Source of the DNA: Bugulina stolonifera | Lineage: Eukaryota; Bryozoa; Gymnolaemata; Cheilostomatida; Bugulidae | Direction: 5' to 3' | NCBI GenBank assembly: GCA_935421135.1 | Contig: OW285188.1 | Location: 10,892,733 to 10,956,732, forward strand | DNA length: 64,000 bases | Part shown: piece after piece, positions 26,201-44,453 of the stretch | Layout of the letters: each line of letters starts with the position of its first letter | How positions within the stretch are numbered: position 1 is the stretch's first letter | The notes under the pieces: model-generated | The model's database searches: none | The model's input: the letters and a program-made list of their open reading frames with translations, nothing else | What the model was told of the DNA's origin: nothing | Program-made: the position numbers and the translations under genes

Positions 26201-28250
26201 AATATGACACTAGGAATATTATATTTTTGTCATTGCTTGAGGTATTGCACCCTGTAGTTTATATACAGCATGCGCTGTTATTTGCATGTATGTTAAACAA
26301 GTCTCTGACTGCTCAAAAATAAATAAATTGTTTGCATGTAAAGCAACATAATATGTAAAAACTGGCCAAACCCCTTCACCCGCTGTAATTTGTTTTATAA
26401 TACATGTAATTGCATTCCCTTGTAGTCTGAACTATGTTATTGTAAAAATTGATATACATGTACAACAAATAATGTACATGGTATTTCTTACTACACAATA
26501 CATATAATTTACTATGTCTTCTATTACTATTACTATTACTATTACTTCATTTGTTTACAGATATAGTTTTCCTCAAGACTTGGTACCAAGTGGAATTGCC
26601 TAAGTTCTACAATCCTGTCACCAATCTACTGATGCCTCCAACTAACAGGGCAGTATGGCAGGGGATGAAAACTCTTGGAATGCTGAGGAAAGAAAAAGAT
26701 GTCAAAGCTCCCTTTAACAAGGACTCCCAGTATCAGAAGGTCTGTGCTCAAATTTTCACAAAAAAACTGAGCTGTTGGCATATAACAACATATTGATGAA
26801 CAGGGTATTCAGAGATTGGCCATGTTTTTCGTATGTGGTGTGAGTTTATGTAGCGATCTTGAATTTGTCATTGGGCAGTCAGTGACTCCATTTCATATCC
26901 ATGGAAATGCCCATCGCTGACCTAAAACGAGGGTTTGGTCAAGCCCCTTAATACCCATTTTCTAGCAAGGTGGCCATATAAGGAGCACACACATCAACTG
27001 CTCACTGGCAAACCTGACCTGGTGTAGTGGTCATGTGTTTTGTCTACTGTACTAGTCGATTGGGTGTTGTAGAGGCCTTGGATCCAAACCCCAGTCAGGG
27101 ATCGGTATTTCCATGGATGTGAAATGGAGTTCCTGGCAGCTCAGTGAAAAATTCAAAATTGTTGTATAAAATAACGCCACATATTGTTAGTGTTCGAGTA
27201 TTGGACAACTTCTTCATACATTATATTTGGAATCGGAATGGAAAATATCGTTACGCAGTCAAATTTTCCATCTTTAAGCTGTGTGACCTACATTGGAGCT
27301 TGCCTTTCATCGTATAATGACTGAAAACATCAAACTAGCCAACTGTATCATTTGTTACAGGAGCCTGTACGTAAGAAGCATCATCTGAAGCCATTCACTG
27401 TGCCTCGCAAGCTGCAGAAGGATTTGCCGTTTGATTTCAAGCCAAAGGTACGTGGAAAGTGGGAGGATCCAGTGCTTAGTAAACGAGTGGCTGTGATTAG
27501 AGATACACACGAGAAGAAAAGAGATCAATTGCTTAACCAGATGAGAACTATACACACAGTAAAAGAGATCAAGGCAAGGACAGACAAACAGCAGCGACAC
27601 CGAGAATACAGGTACGTGTAGCTTACTGTACAACTCTGCATTGGCATTGCATGTATGTGTATGTAGTGTACTATATTTGTTGTCTATTCTTTTTTTATCA
27701 AATCTTCCTATCACTCCCTACTTATTCGAAGTGGCTATACATTGAATGCCTCTTTTTCCTCGGTTGTTGTCATGTCTTGGTTGTGCTATAACATGTACCA
27801 GTCAATGTTTGTAGTCCGTTTCCTCCTTTGTCAAATACGCTCTGTGGTATTCAAATAGTTTAATCATTCTAGTTAACTTTTTAACACTTTTTATGACGTC
27901 AGAAATTTAGTTATGCTCGGTAGATCTGCAATTTATAGTCTTTGTGGAAGATATTGTTAATAATTTCCATGATCAGGACAGACAAAAACTATCACATACA
28001 TTTACAGTAGGGATCTAGTGTTATGTTAGGGAAAGGATAAGGTAGTTCCTGTATTACTGGTTTCCTTTCTATTAAATTAACCCATGATTGTGTATCCAAG
28101 TGGATTCTGTATTACAGGAAGAAGAAAAGAATGGAGGAATCTGCTAAAGACAAGGTAAGGCAGAAGGTGAGGAAGGAACTCTACACTAAACTGGGGAAGA
28201 TTAAGGAGAAGGTGCATAAGAAGATGAACTACAATGAGGCAGATGAATAA
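17294..28250 (+). CDS. BMS1: BMS1 ribosome biogenesis GTPase
   Basis: Nucleolar GTPase of the small-subunit processome that brings Rcl1 to pre-40S particles. Exons: 17294-17475, 17582-17772, 18114-18525, 18651-18772, 19518-19714, 19897-20045, 20237-20429, 20565-20670, 20888-20989, 21240-21391, 22002-22083, 22467-22577, 22879-23063, 23551-23739, 24447-24627, 25047-25228, 25362-25509, 26561-26739, 27361-27611, 28118-28250. All phases close, giving 1148 residues (human about 1280). The N-terminus is basic. The P-loop GPPKVGKTT lies at about residue 91, followed by [32 protein letters not shown] and GVLTHLDYF. The AARP2CN-type region ends [19 protein letters not shown]. Central exons are strongly acidic. 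The C-terminal part carries the hallmarks [48 protein letters not shown] and FYNPVTNLL, then a Lys-rich tail. Tail to tail with HADH. Confidence 0.97.
19424..19460. repeat. 17-bp-arm hairpin in BMS1 intron 4
   Basis: CATGAGATTCAATTCAT and its exact reverse complement are separated by three bases. It lies about 60 bp upstream of exon 5. Confidence 0.7.
22130..22262 (+). repeat. Three imperfect ~50-bp tandem copies in BMS1 intron 11
   Basis: Units contain GTAGTAGAT-CTTGTGT-AA-ACA-CTTAT and are repeated at about 22138, 22190 and 22229. Intronic; no coding potential. Confidence 0.6.
22699..22775. repeat. Inverted repeat, 22-bp arms
   Basis: TCTCCTAATATTTTGATAACAG and CTGTTATCGAGATATTAGGAGA are near-perfect inverted arms around a ~31-bp core. 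It could be a tiny foldback element. It lies in BMS1 intron 12. Confidence 0.6.
25760..26115 (+). repeat. tRNA-derived SINE (family A, copy 2)
   Basis: A B-box-like GTGAGTTCAAACCCCAGC near 25794 is followed by the same GGCCTTCAGCAAGC-TTCCACCCTAAAT block as the copy at 4355-4566. It extends further right with a family-like tail (CGCACGTTAAAGACCTGATTC, GGTCACTGACC). The right limit is uncertain. In BMS1 intron 17. Confidence 0.6.
26885..27130. mobile_element. Short element: ~37-bp inverted ends around a tRNA-like core
   Basis: The left arm ACTCCATTTCATATCCATGG... and the right arm ...CCATGGATGTGAAATGGAGT are inverted copies with few mismatches, and weaker pairing continues outward. Inside, at about 27020-27090, there is an A-box-like GGTGTAGTGGTC and a B-box-like GGATCCAAACCCC. 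The pairing of TIR-like ends with Pol III boxes is unusual. It could be two head-to-head SINE fragments. In BMS1 intron 18. Confidence 0.5.
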
Positions 28251-29424
28251 TCTTGTTTAATACAACACTGTGAACTTTATATTATATCAGTTATATATAA
28301 CTTCCATGAATGCGTCTGCTCTGTTTTATAGGAGGCAATATTATTATTTATAAATAATGTTCATGAATATCTTTGTTTTTATAAATAAATAATAGTTTTG
28401 CATAGTCTCAAAAATATCAAGATAGAATTGGTAGGAGTTATTTTCGGTACTACTAGGGCCATTTCATTCAACACTTCTTACACATGGTGGAGCTTGCTAC
28501 AATGTACCAGTGGCTCAATACTGGAAAGACAATACACATTTGTTCTGCTCCTTACCTGGATTAACTAGACTACTAGAGCTTATACATGTACTTACCATGG
28601 GACAGGAATGTTAGAGCAGCACATTCTATGAGTCGAACAAATAATAAACACAGTGATTAGCAGTGAGTTTCTACATGGTAAAAGGGACAATGATACGTTG
28701 CTCTGTTCATTAGGGTAGCAAGCAACCACCTTGGGAATCCACAAAAGAAACCAAAAACTTATCAACTCAGCACCAGGTTCATAAATTACCTGGTCGGTTA
28801 GAAATTCAAACTATTTGAACTCCACACGGAGATCAACACACAATCAATCATTGTTATAATACTGAAAGTAAGTTGTACACTGTCTTCCCTACCAGCTCGG
28901 GCAGTGTGACCATACCATAAATTTAATAACACTCCTCATAAGGAGTTGTAATCTCATTGATAGATACAAAATTGTGTGATAAGACAACTCCTCCTAATAA
29001 CAAATAGCCTTAGGTCCTCGTTCTTCGTTGTCAACTCTTGTCATTCTGCTGCATAGAATTCTATGTTCTATGTTCTGCTGTAAATATCGGATATGTCAAT
29101 GGGATTTCACTAACTTTCATAACCTGGCTTGCAAGAAATTGTTCGAGTTAGAGTAGTAAAGTCTGAGTTATCTAAAGCCAATTATCATTGCCCAGGCTGG
29201 GATCTTGTGGGGGGAGGCTGAGTTGTCCAATTATCTGATTTATGCCAGGCCAAGTTATCCAAGTTCCACTGTACATGTAGGCCTACATCTGTTGATGGTG
29301 CAGTATTATCTTGTATCAACAGTAATCCAAGCTCCATACTATTGATACAATACTGTATCTACTTATGGTTACTGTCTAATTTAGTAATGTACAAGATTTG
29401 TTCTTGGTACACTGTAACTTGCTA
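28251..29424. other. BMS1/HADH convergent spacer, left half
   Basis: The BMS1 3' UTR lies at its left edge, with overlapping AATAAA-type signals near 28380-28392. No exon was recognised. The end near 29250-29274 (GTTATCCAAGTTCCACTG followed by TA) resembles one terminus of a pogo/Tigger-type element, but no partner end was found. Confidence 0.4.
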
Positions 29425-29432
29425 CTGCTAGT

Positions 29433-29768
29433 CAGTGGTCAAAGTCTAAGAAAAGAGGTGGGGGGTCTCTAGGGTAACAGACATAATCACTTGAGGGCAC
29501 AAAGCACCCGAAAGACGCGTGCTGGCGGGGAGGGTCCGGGAGGGGCGCCCGAGCGCCATCCCAGAAATTGGAAACTTTATCAAAATTAGACACCGAAATA
29601 GTGCAAAATGCAAGAACTTCAGGTTAAAATATGGTCCAAGATCTTAAGATAAAATATGGTCCAATTTGTATTATTATTATAATAGCAATCTTCAGGGGGT
29701 CTATCAGTCTGAGAGACCCCCTGAAACTTATGGTGGGGGGACTAAGACCCCCCCAACTTTGACCACTG
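29433..29768. mobile_element. hAT-type non-autonomous element with exact 8-bp TSD
   Basis: A 336-bp element with ends CAGTGGTCAAAGT and its exact reverse complement. The octamer CTGCTAGT is duplicated perfectly at 29425-29432 and 29769-29776. The interior is strikingly G/C-rich for this locus (GCGGGGAGGGTCCGGGAGGGG near 29525) and holds a strong GGGGGTCT/AGACCCCC inverted pair. No transposase frame. Between BMS1 and HADH. Confidence 0.92.
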
Positions 29769-29776
29769 CTGCTAGT

Positions 29777-30443
29777 TGTTGCATATTATATAATGTCGTA
29801 CCAAGTAATATAATCATGTTATTATTTACATTGTCCACTATTTCTGTCTCTTGAGTTGTCTTCTCTGTAATTGTTAATAACAAAGAGGAATTAACTTCTA
29901 AATGTGCTTGCAGTTGCTGTGCGACATGTAGTAGTTACAATATAAATGAAATGAAATCCGCTTATTGTAACAGGTTCCTAAATAAATACTTGCATCTGTA
30001 TATGCTGATGGTAATTCTAGGAGACTGCACTATTTATGCAGGCATCAACTAAACCATATTGCCAATGTATGCCTAATACCTGGTACCAGGAGTTCCAAGT
30101 CACTATTTTATCTTACATGTATCTCAACTCTATCTTATGCTTTTTATTTCATAGTGTTAGGGAAGCTATATAGCTGAGATAATTTTATGCTCAATTGTTG
30201 TCAATATTTCTGTAGATATTTTTCTATAGAATTATAATTTTAATAGCTAATACATTATTGATTTTGGGTTGTGTCACTACATTTATATAAACTTATTTCC
30301 TTGACTTACAGGTTAATCACTTTTATGATCAGTTTTTTATTAGCCAAGAATTTAATTAATTTGGAATCATTAAATCTAATTAGTCAAACTACCAAACTAC
30401 GTACAAAGCAAGCACACAGTATATAAAACAGGTAGACTATTGT
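29777..30443. other. HADH 3' flank
   Basis: AT-rich DNA downstream of the minus-strand HADH stop. It should hold the HADH 3' UTR and poly(A) signal. Nothing else recognised. Confidence 0.35.
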
Positions 30444-33280
30444 CTAGTAATCATAAAATCCCTTTCCAGACTTCCTTCCCAGCCTGCCTTCTGCAACCAG
30501 TTTATTCATCATCTCACTCTGTCTGAACAGCTCATTGTCTGGGTAGTTCTTGCTCCATCCATCTAAGATGAACTTCATGGTGTCTAGTCCCACATAGTCA
30601 GCTAACTCAAATGGTCCCATTGGGTAACCAGCCCCCAGTTTCATGGCGATATCAATATCCTTAGCGGATGCGTCGCCCCTTTCTAACATCCTCACAGCTT
30701 CAGCCATGTAAGGTACCAGCAGACGGTTGACAATAAACCCTGGTGTATCCTATGTAATAAAACAATGGAGGATTAAATCATTCACCTACAGTTAGAGTTA
30801 CATAAAACTAGAGACGATTACTACTAAGGTTGTTGCATAGTGGATATGAATCACATACTAGATAAACATAACTGTACAAGATCTCGATTTTCAATTAACC
30901 ATATCATTATTTTCACACCAAAACCTTTACATGTGTTATTAGTAGCCATACAGTGCTGCTAAACAATAGCAACAGCTTGGTTCTTGTTCAGTTTAGTGCT
31001 AGTCTATATTGAGTACCTACCTTGCAGTTGACTGTAGTTTTCCCTACTGCAGCTCCGTATTCGAGTAGTGCATTAAATGTAGCGTCAGTGGTGTCAGGAA
31101 TTCTAATAACCTGTAATTACAACTAGGAATTGAATTCTGGTGGAATAATATTCACATTATTTGTGTTACGAAAAGTAAGTTTTACAACCACAAAATGTAT
31201 TGGAACACTATTACAGTAGGTAATATGTAATACCTCTAAAAGTTTCATCATTGGTACTGGGTTAAAGAAATGGAGACCTCCAAATCTATCTAGGCGCTGA
31301 GTAGAGACAGCGATGTCTTTAATAGGAATAGAAGAAGTGTTGCTTGTAAATATTGTTTTCCTAAAACATGACCATAAATTATGCAGCTTATACATACTTG
31401 ATTAACTCACATGATAGCATGCATGTGTACATGTAGGTTTTATTCGCTCTAACAACACTCTTTCCTAATTTGGCGAAACCAGGCATTCATTTAAAATTGC
31501 TCTTAGCTGTATCGAAATAAAATATACACGACCAGCATAAAGCAGCAAGATCAGAATTCTAAATTCATCCAAACATGTAGCCTACAATGTATGTTGGGTT
31601 TGGATAAAAGGACAGCCAAATGAATAAAGATTCAATAACAACTACAGAATTTCCGTGGTCATTTAGCCTATCAAGTGTTGTGGCACTGTGCTACCTACTT
31701 TGGGGCGACTTTATCCAAAGAAGAAAACAACTTCTGTTTGATCTCTAGATTCTCTACTATTGCTTCAATGACTAGATCAGAGGTCTGCACAGCCTCTTCT
31801 GGTTTACAAGAGAAAGAGATCCTGCCCATCACATCTCCTACAAACTGTTGACCACCCTGAAATAAATTACTACAATTCTAATAACAAATTTCGAAACAAA
31901 AATGGGTCCACGCTAATATATTAGCCTCAGTGTACATTTATACTACAGGTAGTCATGATAGCATCGGGTAGGCTATATTCCTTTTACCTGAGGATCATCT
32001 GCAAACTTTTTCTTAGCAACTCGCTCCAAGCTTTTCTGAATGTTACCTCCAGACTTTTTTAGGATGTCTTCATTCATATCAACCAGGTTAACCTTCATGC
32101 CGGCAGCAGCTGTCACCTGCACTCACAGTTAAAAGTGTTTTGATAAAACATGAACGAATATAAAAGGATAAACTTTATTGTACATGTAGAATAAAATGAG
32201 TAAACATTTGCATTCGTACTTGCACATGATGAGTGATACGAACTTCATCACGGTGGATTCAGCAGCAAAGTGTTATAGGATAAAACAAGAAGCGGACGAC
32301 TCCGGTATATGGCTTTTAGAGCAGAGCTGGGCTACAGTTGAACTTGAAGTCAACAAGTCAAGCCATTTCTAAAATTGTGGAGGCAAGTCAAGTCTGTGCT
32401 GCCTTAAGTCAACTCACCTTGCAATGCAAGCTCAAGTCAATTCAAGTGGAAAACAATTTTAAAAAATTCACAATTTCAAACAGCCAAAAATGATTCACTT
32501 TTCCAAGTCACATCACATTTATATGCAAGTCCAAATTAAGTCAGCAAGCATGTAAGTCCAAAGTCAAGTCGATTTGTGATGTAATTTGGACCCAGCTCTG
32601 TTTTAGAGTTTCCATAATTTCTAGCATATACAACAGATGACGGTTCTATTTATGCATAACACCCAAAGAGAAAGCCGTGATACACTTTTTATACATCTCA
32701 TTATTGACTATACACTAGGGAGATATTTATATTTTAGGCAACAAAGGTGCATATTGTTCAAGCAAGAGAGAGAACTAGTGGTTCCAGAGGTATTCCTAAG
32801 CATGCTATAATTTTCAAACTTAATATGCTCAGCTACTCATATTCTTAAACCGCAAGCATAGACTAGAGGTAAGAAAATATTATATAGCCCCTGGATCTAA
32901 TTCATCATAATCATAATAATCTCACTATTTAAGTGTTTACTAACATTGATCACACTAAAGGATCACATAATTATAATAAAACAAAACCGCTCATACAAAG
33001 GAAACCTTCCAAATATTTAAATACTTATGAAATTTCATTATTAGAACAAGAAAGGCGTATGGTAAGAGTAAGATAAGTCTAAAGATCAAAATACAAATCA
33101 GCATCCAATTCAATGGTAATGTAACTGTTATGCATAACTGACTTTGATTAATTGTCCATAACTTACCTGTGCAATTCCCGAACCCATTAACCCACCGCCT
33201 ATTATAGAAACCTCTTTCATAGCTCTAACAGTTCCAGTTGTGCTAAGAAATCTTTTTGTTACGGTTTGAGCAAACGCCAT
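30444..33280 (-). CDS. HADH: Mitochondrial 3-hydroxyacyl-CoA dehydrogenase
   Basis: Oxidises L-3-hydroxyacyl-CoA to 3-ketoacyl-CoA with NAD+ in fatty-acid beta-oxidation. Exons in coding order: 33280-33167, 32116-31988, 31856-31699, 31360-31234, 31110-31021, 30749-30444. All phases close, giving 307 residues (human 314). The N-terminus ([15 protein letters not shown]) is a basic, Ser/Thr-rich mitochondrial presequence. The Rossmann NAD+ site [13 protein letters not shown] lies at residues 26-38. The catalytic pair is visible: His at about 164 in [10 protein letters not shown] and Glu at about 176 in [14 protein letters not shown] at 140-147 is the conserved substrate-binding strand. The C-terminal helical domain starts [11 protein letters not shown] and contains [20 protein letters not shown]. 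The protein ends [10 protein letters not shown] with no peroxisomal SKL. Head to head with MBTPS1. Confidence 0.97.
32322..32600. mobile_element. hAT-type MITE rich in CAAGTCA, exact 8-bp TSD
   Basis: A 279-bp element starting CAGAGCTGGG and ending CCCAGCTCTG. The octamer TTTTAGAG is duplicated exactly at 32314-32321 and 32601-32608. The interior is dominated by AAGTCAAG/CAAGTCA words. A diverged relative lies at about 54238-54740. In HADH intron 1. Confidence 0.9.
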
Positions 33281-34341
33281 GGTTACGGTAATTGGTGGTC
33301 TGGGAAAGAAAGAATACTTTGCAGATGGGCGTGAACTTTGAACTAGTCCGGTAAAACAAAATATTAGTAGGTAAAATGTTTCACTTTAATAAGTTTGGTT
33401 AGTTTCGAGCGTGCATTTGTTCATCTAAGTCTAGACTAGTTCTATCCTTTAATACTATTGGCTGGTTAGTCTGACCAATTTCATGGCGACTAAGTTTGTC
33501 TGACCATAACAAAATTAGCAGTCAATAATATATTAACGATAGTTTTACCGGATATAAATTTAACTGGAATTTTCCAAAAACACTTCGAAATGTAGATAAT
33601 GTTAAGATATACTGTGGTCTCCAAATAAGTTATCAGACTGACAAATCATAAAAGTGTTGAAGAGCACATTTAATTTTGTTTTTTAACATGTAAATTAATT
33701 AAAGTGTCAAAATAATTGTGAAGCCAAATTAATATATTAATTATAGGCCTACTTAGCTATATAAATCTAGGTGAGGCTGTTGACGATTGCTAATCACCCA
33801 TGATATGCCTTCGTTCTAATGCAGTAAACCTTTACTGAGAAGATTTACAAATTTCTAACTTAGTTAAAGTTAGTTAGAAATTTGTAAATCTACTCAGTTA
33901 CTGGTTAGTAACTAGGCCTACAGCATAGTACATGCAGTAACTAACTTATTATTCATGAGAATGAGTCATTATTTTGCAAATTTCACTTTGTAAATAAACG
34001 GTTTGATTTTAAACCACTGAATGAATCGTTAACTTGGCCTACCTACTAGTCCTAGTTAAAGCAAATATCACTCATAGGATAGATAGTCACGGTCTAGTGA
34101 ATGTCAGTGCAAGAAAAAGATTGAGTTATTGCTGTCACGTTTGTCTGTAGGGTTGGTTATAGTTGTACACTAACACTTTTAGTGGTTGTTGTAGCCTATC
34201 CTACTTTTGTTTTAAGATTTACGGTTCATAATTCATAAATTTATTTTTTGTAGGAGAATGCTATCTTTCCTCGGTCTATCTTTTGTTGGCCTTATGATTT
34301 AACTCGGAAAACTTCCTCAATGCAAGCAATGTATATGAACT
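33281..34341. promoter_or_regulatory. Divergent HADH/MBTPS1 intergenic region
   Basis: Head-to-head spacer of 1061 bp that must hold both promoters and 5' UTRs. No TATA box or CpG island stands out. It contains a hairpin at 33841-33891: AGATTTACAAATTTCTAAC and its exact reverse complement around a 13-base loop. Confidence 0.5.
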
Positions 34342-42741
<8,400 letters not shown>

Positions 42742-44453
42742 CTTCATAGAGTTACTATGTGAGGTAACACACCAGTGATATCTACACATGGGATTGGAAC
42801 ACTTTAATAATGTTTATAGATTCATACTCACCTACATACATGTACATGTACTGTCACCAGTGTATGTTATGATTATATAATAAGTGATGCTGACCATGGT
42901 AATATAAATAGTTATTATATTATAATAATATATGAGTTAGGTTGACCCACCAAACAGCCAGTACAACTGTTCTAATATTGTATATATTTTGTCTTTGTCT
43001 AGAATATGTATTGATGACAATTATAGCTGCAATACTCTTTCATCTAATCTGCCATTTTATATATTATTGTTCCCTTTCAATTTTACCAGTTTTGTTAGTA
43101 TAACTTCTCTTTCCTATACGGTGTATTGTTCTATTATCAATATAAATTATGTACTATCTACATATTTAAACATAGACTGCCCCCACTTCTATTAGACAAA
43201 TGATTATTAGCACCATTTTTAGTATTGAAATGAATTATGTGATACCTTTAGGACCTTTCAAGACTGATTGTGTGGTAGCTGGTGTTATCCATCTCATTAC
43301 TTACTAATACTACTACTACCACTACCACTACCACTACTACTACTACTACCACTACTACTGCTAAGTGCTATATTATTATACAGGTTCTCTGCTGTACCAA
43401 GTACTGTAGTGTTTAGTATAATATAATATTGTTACCCTATTTCACTACTTCAAGCATGTACCTTTTTTATCTAGTCACTTTAAATATAAATTTTTAACCT
43501 CCTAAAAATATTTAATTATTCTGGTGAATTATATTTCAAACCTCGGTATATTATACAGCTTCAGTCAGCAAGAGCTTAAAAGTTCAAATATATTTGCTGT
43601 GAATTCTTTTGATTTATATTCTATAATAATGTAAAAGAGAGAAGACAACTTTACATGTATTATTGCAGAGTATCTACATGTACTTGATTGTATATCAAGT
43701 ATAATACATTGCAACTGTTATTGTTATTGCCCTCAATATACAGTAGGTTGCACGCAATGCAGGCAGTGAGAAATACAATTGTTCTGCTAGCATCACTGAA
43801 CAGGAATCTGTTCATTCTATCACCAGCAGCTCTCCAATGCAAGTAAATTTCCACCCACCCAACTGTGAACATGGGTAATTATATTGTGAACAGGTTACTG
43901 TATTTTATCATTAGGTAATCTAGTACACAAAAGTATCAAAGTAAAATGGTAAATTCAACTATTCATGATGAGTTGTTACAGTATTATCAGCACAGTCCAA
44001 GATTAGTGAGTCTTTGATACAACTTCCCTCCCCTCACTGGTGCAGTGACCAGCTCCTCTTAATGTTTATAAAGACAAGCAAGCAATCAATACACTAATGC
44101 ATAATAGTGAGGCCTTAACATTCACTAAACACGTGATAAGAAACTGCGTATATATTATTGTAGCGAATCTTCAAAAAGTAAGTGTTGTCTTCTCTTACCC
44201 AACCTCGCCATATTGACGTGTCTTATCTTGTATTTTAGTAACGTTAATTCCTGTAATAGTACGTTGAATTTTGTTTGCAAAATATACAACAAAGATAAAC
44301 GTGGAAGTAGCCAAGCTACGTATCATACAAAGTCAAAATTGACATACAGAAAGATCAGGGTTATGATCAATTACTTTTTTATTAAAACTGTTATGGTATA
44401 TGATTGTATTGTATTTATATGCATTGTTATTGTAGCATCAACAAATAAATAGG
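42742..44453. other. Spacer between MBTPS1 and the CTHRC1-like gene
   Basis: Convergent spacer with both 3' UTRs. It contains a (TAC/CAC)n trinucleotide microsatellite at 43308-43362 and copies of an AGAGAAGACAACTT-like word at about 43636 and, inverted, at about 44185. No exon recognised. Confidence 0.5.

Noticed and set aside
29250..29274. Pogo/Tigger-type terminus next to TA
   Set aside because: No matching inverted end was found on the left, so only a weak resemblance is noted.
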